Assembly (NCBI RefSeq): GCF_002097535.1
Contig: NZ_CP020772.1
Span: forward strand, 3,202,501 to 3,266,500
DNA from: Halobacillus mangrovi
GTDB lineage: Bacteria > Bacillota > Bacilli > Bacillales > Halobacillaceae
Direction of reading: 5' to 3'
Length of the DNA: 64,000 bases
The notes under the pieces were generated by a model that had not been told where the DNA came from, did no database searches, and saw only the letters and a program-made list of their open reading frames with translations. The position numbers and the translations under genes were made by a program. Below, in pieces: positions 12,221 to 21,288 of the stretch. Within the stretch, counting starts at the first letter, position 1; each line of letters starts with the position of its first letter.

Positions 12221-13989
12221 TACGTTTCCATATATTCTTTATTTTTATCATCTAATTGCTGCACCTGATACAAGTCATAATAATGGCCCCGGCGCTCCAT
12301 TAACTCATCATGTGGACCAACTTCAACAATCTCTCCGTTTTCGATTAAAACAATCCGATCGGCATGCGTAATGGTTGAGAGCCTATGGGCTACAATGAAC
12401 GTTGTCCGATTTGAAGCAAGGCGTTCAAGGGCTCCCTGGATTAAACTTTCACTTTCCAGGTCCAACGCAGATGTCGCTTCATCTAGCACGAGCAATGGCG
12501 GGTTTTTCAAAAAGACACGTGCGATCGCTACACGCTGCTTCTGCCCACCTGAAAGCTTGACGCCACGTTCCCCTACGAGCGTGTTATATCCATTCGGTAA
12601 GTTCATGATAAATTCATGAGCATTAGCCGCTTTGGCTGCTTCAATCATTTCTTCATCCGTAGCATCCGGGTTTCCCATTCTGATGTTCATCGCAATCGAT
12701 TCACTGAACAAAATATTGTCCTGCAAGACCATTCCGATATTATCTCTGACCGTACGTGCTTCAAAATCCCGGATGTCGGTACCATCGATCAAGATGCGGC
12801 CGTTGGTCACGTCATAGAAACGCGGGATCAAACTGATCAATGTGGATTTTCCTCCTCCACTCATCCCAACAAATGCAATCGTCTCTCCTTTTTTCACGTC
12901 CAAGCTGACATTGTTCAGAACGAGTGGTTCGTCTTCGTCGTATTTAAAGGACACATTTTCAATGGAGACGTCACCATGGACATTTGTCATTTTCTTAGCT
13001 CCTGGTTTGTCCACGATATCGTATTCTTCATCAACGAATTCAAATACCCTGTCCATGGATGCAATCGACTGAGTGAGGACCGTGGCTGAGTTTACCAGCC
13101 TGCGAAGCGGGTTATATACTCGATCCATGTAGCCTACAAAAGCCATCATCGTACCTACGGTGAGAGAACCTGTGATTACTTGATAGCCTGCAAAGGTGAC
13201 AACGAGTAAAGGTGCAAGGTCCGTAATCGTGTTAGTGACTGAATACGTGTAAGCATTCCAATTCGTATGGGTAATAGCTTTATCTAAAAAGTTCTTATTT
13301 TGCACATCAAATTGCTTTTGCTCATGGTCCTCAAGAGCAAAACTCCTTATGACAGGTACACCTTGAACGCGCTCATGGAGGTGTCCTTGCACTTGAGCCA
13401 GCGCCTGAGATCGATCCCTTGTTAACCTGCGTAGTCTTGCGTAAAAGAATTTTACTGCAAAACCGTAAAACGGGAATAAAGCAATCGAGACAAGTGTCAG
13501 CCACGGATCCATCGTCAGCATAATTATAATAGCAATTACGATTGTAATCATATCAAGCCATATGTTCATCAGTCCTGTAATGACGAAAGTCTTGGTCTGT
13601 TCAACATCGTGAATGACGCGGGAAATGATTTCCCCTGTTTTTGATTTTGAATAAAAGCGTAAACTCAACCGCTGGATATGATCGAATAATTTCTCACGAA
13701 TATCATATAAAATGTGGCTGCCGATCCATTGGGCTAAATATTGTCTCGCATATTCAATTGGTGGTCTTAGAATCAAAAATACAAAGAATGCCCCGCCCAT
13801 GATAAGGAGAAGCTGATCAAATTTTTCTGACTGAGCCATGTCTGCATTGATAATATCATCAATGACATATTTAATGATTAACGGCATCAGTAATGGAATA
13901 GAAAATTTTAGCACACCAATTAGAACGGTAATAATGATTTTACCTTTGTATGGCTGTACAAAGTGTAAATACCGTTTGATACTATCCAA
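12220..13989 (-). CDS. ygaD: ABC multidrug/lipid exporter half-transporter (YgaD)
   Basis: A 589-residue type I ABC exporter half-molecule: six membrane segments in residues 10-310, then an ATPase domain with Walker [10 protein letters not shown], signature [15 protein letters not shown], Walker [13 protein letters not shown] and the H-loop VAHRLST. It probably works as a homodimer, MsbA/LmrA-like. The TTG start at 13989 follows AGAAGGTG, and [16 protein letters not shown] matches the usual N terminus; the longer frame to 14040 lacks a site. Substrate unknown. Orthologous in position to B. subtilis ygaD. Confidence 0.9.
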   Translation of the reverse strand: MDSIKRYLHFVQPYKGKIIITVLIGVLKFSIPLLMPLIIKYVIDDIINADMAQSEKFDQLLLIMGGAFFVFLILRPPIEYARQYLAQWIGSHILYDIREKLFDHIQRLSLRFYSKSKTGEIISRVIHDVEQTKTFVITGLMNIWLDMITIVIAIIIMLTMDPWLTLVSIALFPFYGFAVKFFYARLRRLTRDRSQALAQVQGHLHERVQGVPVIRSFALEDHEQKQFDVQNKNFLDKAITHTNWNAYTYSVTNTITDLAPLLVVTFAGYQVITGSLTVGTMMAFVGYMDRVYNPLRRLVNSATVLTQSIASMDRVFEFVDEEYDIVDKPGAKKMTNVHGDVSIENVSFKYDEDEPLVLNNVSLDVKKGETIAFVGMSGGGKSTLISLIPRFYDVTNGRILIDGTDIRDFEARTVRDNIGMVLQDNILFSESIAMNIRMGNPDATDEEMIEAAKAANAHEFIMNLPNGYNTLVGERGVKLSGGQKQRVAIARVFLKNPPLLVLDEATSALDLESESLIQGALERLASNRTTFIVAHRLSTITHADRIVLIENGEIVEVGPHDELMERRGHYYDLYQVQQLDDKNKEYMET

Positions 13990-14070
13990 TTCAAAACACC
14001 TTCTTTCTACTACATCATTTAGAACAAGAAGTAAGCGCACTTAATGATAAAGTGCGCAGCCTCAAGATTT

Positions 14071-14598
14071 TTATCTGTAGGTTAAATAGCGTTCGTACCA
14101 TTGGTCGATGAATTCAGGCGAAAAGGGTCCTTTTCGCTGACGCACCCACCGAACCAACGTATCGATATTATTATATAGAATACGATCAAGTACATGCGGA
14201 TAATTCATTTTTCGTTTATGAATTTCATATTCATCTTCATCTAACAATTTATAGGTCATGTCTGGATAAACTTTCACATCAAGGTCATAATCGATATATT
14301 TAATGGATTCATCTTCATAGATGAACGGCGAACTAATATTACAATAGTAATAAACTCCGTCATTTCTTAACATTCCAATAATATTGAACCAATGCCTGGA
14401 ATGAAAATAACAAATCGCTGGTTCACGGGTAACCCATCTCCGCCCATCACTTTCTGTAACGACGGTGCGATCATTTGCCCCGATGATAACGTGGCGTGTG
14501 CCTTTGAGTACTGTCGTGCTGTCCCACACGCGGTGCAATTGTCCATTATGTTTGTAGCTTTGAATTTCGATGGCTTTTCCTGCTTCCGGGCCGGGCAT
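14071..14598 (-). CDS. ygaC: DUF402 protein, nucleoside tri-/diphosphatase family (YgaC)
   Basis: A 175-residue cytosolic protein of the UPF0374/DUF402 family. Characterised members hydrolyse nucleoside tri- and diphosphates. Typical blocks are [16 protein letters not shown], the acidic [11 protein letters not shown] metal-binding stretch and [11 protein letters not shown]. The ATG follows GGGGGGAG. Gene order ygaD-ygaC is as in B. subtilis. Confidence 0.85.
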   Translation of the reverse strand: MPGPEAGKAIEIQSYKHNGQLHRVWDSTTVLKGTRHVIIGANDRTVVTESDGRRWVTREPAICYFHSRHWFNIIGMLRNDGVYYYCNISSPFIYEDESIKYIDYDLDVKVYPDMTYKLLDEDEYEIHKRKMNYPHVLDRILYNNIDTLVRWVRQRKGPFSPEFIDQWYERYLTYR

Positions 14599-14696
14599 GG
14601 TCTCCCCCCTTCCCTATATTTCCGTTTCATGCCTTCTGTCTATTATAACGACATTTGTAACGAAAGAAAAACAATTGAGATTGGTCTATGTATAAA

Positions 14697-14727
14697 AAGA
14701 AGCCGCCCACATAGGACGGCTTCTCTC
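14697..14727 (-). terminator. Terminator after the gamma-type SASP gene
   Basis: The complement has AGAAGCCG-(loop)-CGGCTTCT followed by TTTTTA. Confidence 0.75.
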
Positions 14728-14787
14728 ATTCGGGGGATTGATACAGGCTAATGAAACAGCCTGGACAAGCCACACCATCAATTCAGG

Positions 14788-14970
14788 TTATTTTTTCTTA
14801 GCCTGAGATTGTTGGTTTTGCTGACGCACTTGCTGAGCATCAGTTTGAGATGCAAATTCAGCACCATATTGGTTTTGCTGACCTTGTTGAGCAGCTTGTT
14901 GGTTTTTTTGTTTCACGTGTTGTTTGTCTGTACCAGCAGCTGTTTTGTTTTGTTTCGGTTGCTTAGCCAT
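14788..14970 (-). CDS. sspE: Gamma-type small acid-soluble spore protein
   Basis: A 60-residue, Gln/Lys-rich spore protein that serves as an amino acid reserve in the spore core. It contains the germination-protease type segment QYGAEFASQTDAQQVRQQNQ, the diagnostic repeat of SspE proteins. B. subtilis SspE has two such repeats, this one has one. The ATG at 14970 follows GGAGGTGATAATC. Its place before ygaC matches B. subtilis sspE, although ygaB is absent here. Confidence 0.9.
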   Translation of the reverse strand: MAKQPKQNKTAAGTDKQHVKQKNQQAAQQGQQNQYGAEFASQTDAQQVRQQNQQSQAKKK

Positions 14971-15116
14971 GATTATCACCTCCGCAAAAATTATTGTGTA
15001 CAGGTTGATATCATTTCATTCCAAATTTCAAACAAAAATTTTTCCATTTACATTTTCTTAAAGGAACCAAAAAGGCACCCCTATCACTTGTAAATAGGAG
15101 TTCCTTTCATTCCAGG

Positions 15117-15965
15117 TTAATTCACATAGCGTTTTGTTCCGACATAACGTTTACTCCAATAACTGCTGCTCATAGAACTGATAGTGACACCGCTTGAAGA
15201 ACCGCTGTGAATGAACTGGTTGTTTCCTAAGTAGATGCCTGCATGAGAGGCTCCTGGTTTATAGGTTTCAAAAAACACCACATCACCTGGTTTTCGATTA
15301 GAATCACTAACCGCATTAAAGCCATCAAACGCATAGATCGCGGCAACAGTACGTGGAATGTATTCGTCTAGCTGAGCGAAAACATATTTTAAATACCCGC
15401 TGCAATCGAACCCAGCTGGTGTCGAGCCAGCCCATTGGTAAGGTGAGCCCATGTGCTGCTTCGCTTCTTTGATAAGAGCCGAACTAGAAACGCCTGAATG
15501 GGAAGGCGGTGGATTTTCTGAAGGAGCTGGCTGAGTTGAAGAGGTTTTTCCAGAAATGGTCAAACGCTGGCCTGGGAAAATCGTGTTTCCTGCCAAGTTA
15601 TTTTTTGATTTAAGAGCACTGACCGTCACACCGTTCTTTGTTGCTATTCCCCAAAGAGTATCTCCGTATTTCACTGTGTATGTATGAGCTGGAGGGGCTG
15701 TATCATCTGGGGTTGAAGGTTGATCTGGACTTGAGGGTGCAGAACTTTTACTGACAATCAATTGTTGTCCAATAAAAATCAAATTAGAGTTCAGATTGTT
15801 CCACGATTTAAGCTTGGATACTGTCGTACTATGCTTTGTACTGATTCCCCAAAGCGTGTCGCCAGACGAAACTTTGTACGTCTGTTCGGCCAAAACACTA
15901 GACCCAAAGACCGAAGTAGCTAATAATGTACCGCAAACAGCTGTTGCCAACTTCTTTTTGTTCAT
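15117..15965 (-). CDS. Secreted LysM-NlpC/P60 peptidoglycan endopeptidase
   Basis: A 282-residue D,L-endopeptidase expected to cut gamma-D-Glu-diaminopimelate bonds in peptidoglycan. Signal peptide at residues 1-26 (LLATSVFGSSVLAEQ); two LysM domains beginning TYKVSSGDTLWGI and TYTVKYGDTLWGI, joined by a Pro/Ser/Thr linker; then the NlpC/P60 domain with Cys in GFDCSGYLKYV and His in SHAGIYLGNNQFIHS. Domain order is as in LytE/CwlS-type autolysins. The ATG at 15965 follows GAAGG. A perfect WalR-type box overlaps the predicted promoter, so WalRK control is likely. Confidence 0.93.
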   Translation of the reverse strand: MNKKKLATAVCGTLLATSVFGSSVLAEQTYKVSSGDTLWGISTKHSTTVSKLKSWNNLNSNLIFIGQQLIVSKSSAPSSPDQPSTPDDTAPPAHTYTVKYGDTLWGIATKNGVTVSALKSKNNLAGNTIFPGQRLTISGKTSSTQPAPSENPPPSHSGVSSSALIKEAKQHMGSPYQWAGSTPAGFDCSGYLKYVFAQLDEYIPRTVAAIYAFDGFNAVSDSNRKPGDVVFFETYKPGASHAGIYLGNNQFIHSGSSSGVTISSMSSSYWSKRYVGTKRYVN

Positions 15966-16111
15966 CAAAACAATCCCTTCTCCTGTGCAGAATAAAATCA
16001 ACTAGATAAATGTAACTATTTCCAATTATTCATAAACCCCATCATTTTGTAAATTTTCCATTTTTTCTACAAAAGACTACAATTTCTTCGAATTTCTAGC
16101 TCATACGACAC

Positions 16112-16117
16112 ATTATA
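16112..16117 (-). promoter_or_regulatory. -10 box for the LysM-NlpC/P60 gene
   Basis: TATAAT on the complement. Its 17-bp upstream partner (16135-16140) is TGTAAT, a poor -35 that coincides with the proximal half of the WalR box, as expected for an activated promoter. Confidence 0.6.
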
Positions 16118-16134
16118 ATGAACACTTGTAAGAT

Positions 16135-16151
16135 ATTACATTTATGTTACA
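16135..16151 (-). promoter_or_regulatory. WalR (YycF) binding site
   Basis: The complement reads TGTAAC-ATAAA-TGTAAT, an exact match to the direct-repeat consensus TGTWAH-N5-TGTWAH of the essential cell-wall regulator WalR. It lies upstream of a peptidoglycan endopeptidase gene, the typical WalR target. Confidence 0.7.
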
Positions 16152-16232
16152 AATGAAGGCTATGGGATTCCTTTAATTGACGGGTATGGGATTGTCAGAA
16201 AAACAAAAAGTAATGAATGAGGAGGGATCTTT

Positions 16233-16457
16233 ATGTATGTAGGAAGAGATTTGTCACAACTGACGATGGAGTCTAAACAGACATGGCAAGACAAAGAGCT
16301 CGGATATTTCCACTATGCATTATCCCAGACAGCTCCTTACTTGAATGCAGAGGGAGTTACCATGTTGAGAGAAATCAATAACGAAATAAAGCGCCGTGGA
16401 GGCTTAGAAGAAAAAGAAGCGACTTGGACCCACGGCACTCATCCTGTTATTGACTAA
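16233..16457 (+). CDS. Small conserved protein, position of B. subtilis yfhS
   Basis: A 74-residue soluble protein beginning MYVGRDLSQLTMESKQTWQD, with no motif I can name. The ribosome-binding site GAGGAGG lies 8 bases before the ATG. Its 3' end overlaps mutY by 11 bases, tail to tail. Its neighbourhood corresponds to that of B. subtilis yfhS, so it may be that protein, but I am not certain. Confidence 0.7.
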   Translation: MYVGRDLSQLTMESKQTWQDKELGYFHYALSQTAPYLNAEGVTMLREINNEIKRRGGLEEKEATWTHGTHPVID

Positions 16458-17535
16458 TATATTTATGAGCTTTTTGATGTGAAACCGGAAATGGCAAGTC
16501 ATTCATTTCCTTTAAATCGACGAAGCGGCAGCGTTCTCTGTCGAGTTTCCCGCCGACCACTCTTGCTTTGACGACTTCCATTTCCCAAATGAGATGTGAA
16601 AAGACATGTTTAATTTGATCAACAGAATCCTTAAGTTCAATATGAAGACCATATTCTCCGTAAAACCAATGTTTGACGGCTTCCTGGTCTAAATCCGATA
16701 GGGGTACCATCGGGAATTGCCATAAAGAAGCAAGCAAACCTTGAGAAGGCCTTTGTTCGACTAACACTTCCCCCTCTTCATTTTGAATAAGAAGAAGCAT
16801 ATAAGGAACCTTCTTCTGTTTCTTCTTTGATGATTTTATAGGAAGCTCTGTTTCAATTCCTTTGTCAAAGGCCAGGCACTGCTCCTGGATAGGACAAAGC
16901 ATGCAGGATGGGGTCTTGGGTGTACAAATCAGTGCGCCCAACTCCATCAATCCTTGATTAAAGGAAGATGGATCTTCCTGGGAGATCAGTTCACGGACTA
17001 GCTCTTCAAACAACTTTCTCGTACTCTGCTTGGCAATGTCTTCTTCCACATGAAGGATTCTCGATAAGACTCGCATGACATTTCCGTCTACAGCAGGTTC
17101 GGCTGTATCATAAGCAATACTGATAATGGCTCCTTTTGTATAAGGGCCAACCCCTTTCAGTTTTCCTAATTCGGCTGGATCCTTTGGCACGACTCCCCCA
17201 TATTCCTCCACAACTTCACGGACAGCGTTTTGCAGATTTCGAGCTCGGGAATAGTATCCTAAGCCTTCCCACGCTTTCAGCACCTCTTGCTCGTCTGCTT
17301 CAGCCAATGCCTCTAAAGTAGGGAATTTATTAAGAAAGTTATTAAAATAAGGAATGACGGTATCAACTCTAGTCTGTTGGAGCATAATTTCTGATACCCA
17401 GACCCGATAAGGATCTTGATTTTCTCTCCATGGTAAAATCCGTTGTTCCTTTTTAAACCAATCAATCAGACGCTCTCTGAACAACGAAGGGTTAAAACCT
17501 TGTAAAATATGTTCAACTTGATCTTTTTTTCTCAT
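16447..17535 (-). CDS. mutY: A/G-specific adenine DNA glycosylase MutY
   Basis: A 362-residue base-excision repair enzyme that removes adenine paired with 8-oxoguanine. Visible: the helix-hairpin-helix LKGVGPYTKGAI with the catalytic Asp shortly after (AVDGNVMRV), the 4Fe-4S ligands in CTPKTPSCMLCPIQEQC, and a C-terminal NUDIX-like domain that reads 8-oxoG (VLVEQRPSQGLLASLWQFP). The start is ATG at 17535. It is divergent from yfhP, as in B. subtilis. Confidence 0.95.
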   Translation of the reverse strand: MRKKDQVEHILQGFNPSLFRERLIDWFKKEQRILPWRENQDPYRVWVSEIMLQQTRVDTVIPYFNNFLNKFPTLEALAEADEQEVLKAWEGLGYYSRARNLQNAVREVVEEYGGVVPKDPAELGKLKGVGPYTKGAIISIAYDTAEPAVDGNVMRVLSRILHVEEDIAKQSTRKLFEELVRELISQEDPSSFNQGLMELGALICTPKTPSCMLCPIQEQCLAFDKGIETELPIKSSKKKQKKVPYMLLLIQNEEGEVLVEQRPSQGLLASLWQFPMVPLSDLDQEAVKHWFYGEYGLHIELKDSVDQIKHVFSHLIWEMEVVKARVVGGKLDRERCRFVDLKEMNDLPFPVSHQKAHKYISQ

Positions 17536-17594
17536 GCAAAATCATCCTTCGTGATAAACTACTATTGTACGGTCTGGCCAAAGGAGGAAAGAAA

Positions 17595-18602
17595 ATGGAT
17601 ACTGGCACACACGTCGTTATGGGAGTAGCACTTGGCGGACTCGCCACCCTGGATCCTGCTGTTCAAGCAGATCCTGCGTTGTTCAATGCTGTATTAATCG
17701 GTACCATCGTCGGCTCTCAAGCCCCTGACTGTGACACCGTACTTAAATTAAAAAACAACGCTGTTTATATACGTCACCACAGGGGAATCACTCATTCTGT
17801 ACCTGCCGTGGCCCTTTGGGGAATCAGCATCCCAAGTCTCATTTACTTATTCTCTCCAGAGGTCAGTTTCTTGCACCTTTGGTTGTGGACATTTTTGGCC
17901 GTCATCTTACATGTGTTTGTTGATATTTTTAATGCGTACGGGACCCAGGCGTACCGGCCGTTTTCCCACCGCTGGGTTGCTTACGGATTTATCAATACAT
18001 TCGACCCCTACATTTTCGCCCTTCATATTGCAGGTATTGTCGCCTGGAACCTTGGAGCTTCGCCTGGATTGATGTGGCTCTTGATCTATTTTGTAATCGC
18101 CTTATACTACGTCAAAAGGTATTTCGATAAGCGAGAGCTTGTACGCTTAATTCATGAGCATTTTGATAATGTGGAACAAATTGCAACTTCTCCAACGATT
18201 CAGCAGAACATTTGGAAAATCGCGATTACGACTCCTACTCACTATTACGTAGGGCGTGCGGAAAACGGGCACATGACCATTCTCGATGAGTTCGTCAATA
18301 AACCGATCGATTATCGAGATCCCGTCGTTAAAAAAGCGCTGACAGATCATAATATTAAAGCTTTTCTATCCTTTTCTCCTGTGTATCGCTATGAGATGAG
18401 CTATCATGATGAATACACCGAAGTCCGGTTTATTGATCTGCGCTATCGTTCTCAAGGCCGTTATCCTTTTGTAGCTATAGCTCAAATCGATGATGAACAT
18501 GGAGAAGAAAATTTAGAAATCCTAAACTCTTATACAGGCTGGGTGTTTACAGAAGAAAAACTTCAAAATAAGCTCAGCCCCATGACTGAATCAAAAAGCT
18601 AA
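17595..18602 (+). CDS. yfhP: YfhP-like membrane metal-dependent hydrolase
   Basis: A 335-residue membrane protein of the YdjM/YfhP (LexA-induced inner membrane metal-dependent hydrolase) family. Conserved histidine/aspartate clusters are GTHVVMG, APDCDTV, IRHHRGITHSV and HVFVDIFNAYG, which probably bind metal at the membrane surface. Several hydrophobic segments lie in residues 60-190, followed by a soluble C-terminal domain. The ATG at 17595 follows AAAGGAGG; the longer frame from 17565 is not supported. Substrate unknown. Confidence 0.87.
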   Translation: MDTGTHVVMGVALGGLATLDPAVQADPALFNAVLIGTIVGSQAPDCDTVLKLKNNAVYIRHHRGITHSVPAVALWGISIPSLIYLFSPEVSFLHLWLWTFLAVILHVFVDIFNAYGTQAYRPFSHRWVAYGFINTFDPYIFALHIAGIVAWNLGASPGLMWLLIYFVIALYYVKRYFDKRELVRLIHEHFDNVEQIATSPTIQQNIWKIAITTPTHYYVGRAENGHMTILDEFVNKPIDYRDPVVKKALTDHNIKAFLSFSPVYRYEMSYHDEYTEVRFIDLRYRSQGRYPFVAIAQIDDEHGEENLEILNSYTGWVFTEEKLQNKLSPMTESKS

Positions 18603-18618
18603 TCTTACTACAAATAAC

Positions 18619-18650
18619 AAGCCGTGCTGCCACGTAGCAACACGGCTTAT
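18619..18650. terminator. Terminator between yfhP and yfhJ
   Basis: The stem AAGCCGTG / CACGGCTT has a long loop and a T-rich tail and lies between convergent genes. Confidence 0.65.
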
Positions 18651-18654
18651 TCTT

Positions 18655-18921
18655 TTAATGTTCATAGCCTTTTCGCTTAAGCATTTCTTTAAACTTCGGA
18701 TTTGTGGCTACATACTCATGTAATCTCGGACCATAATGCTCAATCCATTGAGAAACAATCTGCTCTGTCATTTGCTTCCCTTTATAATCGTAACCGGCCT
18801 TCGCCCTTGTGGACTCAAAATCCTCCCAAAGAAGCTCGACCCAGGTTCTTGCTTCATCAATTGTCAGCCTACCGCTCTTTTCATATAAACGTTCAGCTAA
18901 ACGTTCAAAAATTTCATCCAT
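18655..18921 (-). CDS. yfhJ: YfhJ-like protein (WVELL family)
   Basis: An 88-residue acidic helical protein with the family signature WVELLWEDFESTRAKAG. The family is confined to bacilli and its function is unknown. The start chosen is the ATG at 18921 (MDEIFERLAERL) behind GAGGTGA. In B. subtilis yfhJ is next to sspK, as here. Confidence 0.85.
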   Translation of the reverse strand: MDEIFERLAERLYEKSGRLTIDEARTWVELLWEDFESTRAKAGYDYKGKQMTEQIVSQWIEHYGPRLHEYVATNPKFKEMLKRKGYEH

Positions 18922-19032
18922 TGCTGTCACCTCGTGTCTGCCAATCATTACATACGCATTGTATCACATACTTTCTCGCTAGTGACACAAACTAATCTTG
19001 TCTCCACAAAAGAGACGTGAGGAGGGTTTTCC

Positions 19033-19209
19033 ATGCGTAACAAAGCAAAGAATTTCCCTAATATAAAGATGTCCCATGCCCCCGCTGATCAAAGCGAATA
19101 TTTAGCCTTAAGGCCAAATGGGACGATCAATAGTAAACCTCAAGAAAAAGCTGCCAGGTCCCGCGAACGCGATATCAACCAGGTTGGGAGGTATCATCGT
19201 GGGAAATAA
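19033..19209 (+). CDS. sspK: SspK-like small acid-soluble spore protein
   Basis: A 58-residue basic protein starting MRNKAKNFPNIKMSHA with the block LRPNGTINSKPQEK, which matches the GTINTHPQER block of SspK. It is in the sspK position between yfhJ and yfhH and has a strong GGAGG site. The C-terminal tail is longer than in B. subtilis SspK. Expected to be made in the forespore. It overlaps the next gene by 11 bases. Confidence 0.78.
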   Translation: MRNKAKNFPNIKMSHAPADQSEYLALRPNGTINSKPQEKAARSRERDINQVGRYHRGK

Positions 19210-19345
19210 AAGCTTCAACAACAGGGCAAACCCTTTTAAAGCTCGCCGTGGTGCGAAGCATTTAAGCAAAAGGGTTAATGGTGAAACAGAGCCGACCCAA
19301 GCGGACAAAATCACCGAGGTTCAAGCCAAAAAGAACCATTATTAA
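19199..19345 (+). CDS. YpzG-like small protein
   Basis: A 48-residue basic protein with RANPFKARRGAKHLSKRVNGETEPTQ, resembling the YpzG family signature (RANPKHA, VNGET). The GTG start at 19199 follows TTGGGAGG with 7-base spacing, inside the end of sspK, so the two are translationally coupled. Function unknown; probably spore-related from its partner. Confidence 0.65.
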   Translation: MGNKSFNNRANPFKARRGAKHLSKRVNGETEPTQADKITEVQAKKNHY

Positions 19346-19377
19346 TTCTGAGCTGTGCGCGATTCTTTCGCGTACAG

Positions 19378-19716
19378 CTATTTTACTTGTTGACCTAACA
19401 TCGAGATGGGAAGGGCTTCTTCTTTTTCTTCTGTAACTTTTTCCTTCCGGTCATTTTGACGGTATCCCCACGCAAACACACCATTCATATACTCAATATA
19501 AAACGTATGTGCAGGGTCCCCCTCGATTTGATACGTCTCACCTGCCGAAAACTCTTGCGGGTTCATCATATAAGACTTCGCCATGATAATTTTCCTCTCA
19601 TGGACGGCATACTCGTTTACCATTCCCATTTGCTCGGCCTTTCTGGCTTTTTCTGTAAGTTCAGCTACTTCTTGCCTTAATTCTTCATACGTATAATCAC
19701 TATAACGACGTTCCAT
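19378..19716 (-). CDS. yfhH: YfhH-like protein (DUF1811)
   Basis: A 112-residue protein beginning MERRYSDYTYEELRQEVAEL, followed by a helical hairpin (AEQMGMVNEYAVHERKIIMAKSYM) and a small beta domain (GETYQI...FYIEYMNGVFAWGYR). This is the DUF1811/YfhH family, known from structure but without an assigned role. The ATG follows CAGGAGG. In B. subtilis it adjoins recX; here an 8-kb block separates the two. Confidence 0.87.
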   Translation of the reverse strand: MERRYSDYTYEELRQEVAELTEKARKAEQMGMVNEYAVHERKIIMAKSYMMNPQEFSAGETYQIEGDPAHTFYIEYMNGVFAWGYRQNDRKEKVTEEKEEALPISMLGQQVK

Positions 19717-19829
19717 TATGTTCCTCCTGCAAATGTAATAAAATACTGTACCTTTCTTTACATTTTATCAGGGTTTTTGCACAATGAATATGGTAACCCA
19801 CAAGATTACATAAGGAGCGGATCAATCAT

Positions 19830-20489
19830 ATGAGCAATGTATGGATTACAGGAGCAGGCACGGGACTAGGACGTGCGCTTGCCCACAAATATGCAGAGAA
19901 TGGACACACGATTTACTTATCAGGCCGAACGGAAGATAACCTCCTGGTCGTTCAGGACGAAATTAAAGCCAAAGGCGGCCAAGCAGAAGTCGTTGTGTGT
20001 GATGTTACAGAACCCTCTTCAGTCGAAGAAGCTCTTCGTCAAATCGACTCCCTGGACGTTTTGATCAACAATGCAGGCTTAGGGGTATTTGGAGAACTTT
20101 CAAGCTACACAATTGAAGACATCGATGCCATGTTAAATACAAATGTAAAAGGAACGGTTCTTACTACACAAAAAGCTTTCCCTAAGTTGAAAGAAACACA
20201 AGGCAGAGTATTGAACATCATTTCTACAGCCGGACTGCGTGGCAAGAAAAATGAAAGCGTCTATTGTGCCAGTAAGTTTGCCGTTAAAGGTTTCACTGCA
20301 AGCCTCCATAAAGAATGGGAAGACGAGAACGTCACTGCGACAGCCGTCTACATGGGTGGTATGAATACTCCATTCTGGAGTGAAACAGATCATGTGTCCA
20401 ATCCTGAGAAGCTGAAAGGTCCAGAGGTTGTAGCTGAACAAATCATTAACGAAGACGATGGCAGAGAAGAAATTTATATCGATAAGTAA
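19830..20489 (+). CDS. Short-chain dehydrogenase/reductase
   Basis: A 219-residue classical SDR with the NAD(P) motif TGAGTGLGRAL, NNAG (INNAGLGVFGEL), catalytic Ser in NIISTAG and YxxxK in YCASK. Cytosolic oxidoreductase of unknown substrate. The C terminus is shorter than in most SDRs. The ATG follows AAGGAGCGG. It has its own terminator and faces no operon partner. B. subtilis has fabL, another SDR, in this general region, but this protein lacks the FabL-type YxxMxxxK arrangement. Confidence 0.87.
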   Translation: MSNVWITGAGTGLGRALAHKYAENGHTIYLSGRTEDNLLVVQDEIKAKGGQAEVVVCDVTEPSSVEEALRQIDSLDVLINNAGLGVFGELSSYTIEDIDAMLNTNVKGTVLTTQKAFPKLKETQGRVLNIISTAGLRGKKNESVYCASKFAVKGFTASLHKEWEDENVTATAVYMGGMNTPFWSETDHVSNPEKLKGPEVVAEQIINEDDGREEIYIDK

Positions 20490-20504
20490 TTCGTCTTTTC
20501 GTAA

Positions 20505-20547
20505 ATTAAACAGACCAAACCGCCCTGGGTTTTGGTCTGTTTTTTTA
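20505..20547 (+). terminator. Terminator of the SDR gene
   Basis: The stem AAACAGACCAAA / TTTGGTCTGTTT has an overlapping pairing option and is followed by a T run. Confidence 0.85.
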
Positions 20548-20663
20548 TTCAAGGATAAAGTAGAGAGAAAAAGGATGGATGGAGACTATAGTATGCGTGT
20601 TTCGCAGACTCCATTAGCTTTCCTTTTATGGCAAAAATGGCAAAAGCACTCTTTTGTTTTTCC

Positions 20664-20876
20664 TTACGCGTTAGATGTGCCTTTAAATTTTTCCGGATGT
20701 TTCACATAGCCTTCAATAATAAATCCACAATCCGTACAAAGAATATATTCTATCTCTGATCCAAAGCTCCACATCTTATTCTTTGGAATCATCACTCCAT
20801 ATCCTGAATGCTTCCCTACCCCAAGTTCTGTTCCACCACATTTGGGTGACTTTGTCAGGTTCGTTGGTCTGTTCAT
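20664..20876 (-). CDS. Small zinc-ribbon-like protein
   Basis: A 70-residue protein with SPKCGGTELGVGKHSGYGVMIP and a C-terminal CTDCGF, resembling the small zinc-ribbon proteins that bacilli annotation often labels TFIIIB-like. The usual first Cys of the N-terminal CxxC pair is Ser here (SPKC), so zinc binding may be impaired. GGAGG lies 7 bases before the ATG. Function unknown. Confidence 0.62.
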   Translation of the reverse strand: MNRPTNLTKSPKCGGTELGVGKHSGYGVMIPKNKMWSFGSEIEYILCTDCGFIIEGYVKHPEKFKGTSNA

Positions 20877-20960
20877 TAGAAAACCTCCAACCTATTTTCA
20901 TGTTCTCTAAGCCGTATCGTTCCTTGCAATAACTTTTCGGAAAGTGTAATATTCGCACCT

Positions 20961-21167
20961 TTAAGAAACATCTCCAGATCCTCCGCCGGATATTGCACGG
21001 CGAGCCGCTTCCTTCTCAGCATCATGCCACCGCTTCTCATTCGCTGACGCTGGCTCTCCTTCCCATTTTCGAGGTGGATTCTTCTTTTTGTCTTTGACAT
21101 CCTTGATCTTAACAAAGACCACTGCCCCAATCACGAAAGGTACGACTACAAAAGGAATCCAATCCAT
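20961..21167 (-). CDS. Small single-pass membrane protein
   Basis: A 68-residue protein with one N-terminal membrane helix (DWIPFVVVPFVIGAVVFVKI) and a charged cytoplasmic tail rich in Lys and Glu, ending GGGSGDVS. AAGGAGGC lies 7 bases before the ATG at 21167. It follows ptsH after a terminator, in the place where ptsI would be expected. No family recognised. Confidence 0.65.
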   Translation of the reverse strand: MDWIPFVVVPFVIGAVVFVKIKDVKDKKKNPPRKWEGEPASANEKRWHDAEKEAARRAISGGGSGDVS

Positions 21168-21249
21168 AAACGAATGCCTCCTTACCAATGGAATACGAAT
21201 GAGACTCAGCCTGGGTTTCGTTTTTTATAGTGTCAGGTACTAGCCAACA

Positions 21250-21277
21250 AAAAAACCGGCCACGAGGGCCGGCTTTT
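21250..21277 (-). terminator. Terminator of ptsGH
   Basis: The complement has GCCGGC-CCTCGTG-GCCGGT followed by TTTTTTT, directly after the ptsH stop, so transcription ends without a ptsI gene. Confidence 0.88.
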
Positions 21278-21288
21278 TCTCAAGTGAA

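Noticed and set aside
20776..21130. Two further minus-strand open frames overlapping the small zinc-ribbon and membrane protein genes
   Set aside because: They lack ribosome sites and lie out of frame with the two genes that do have GGAGG-type sites.
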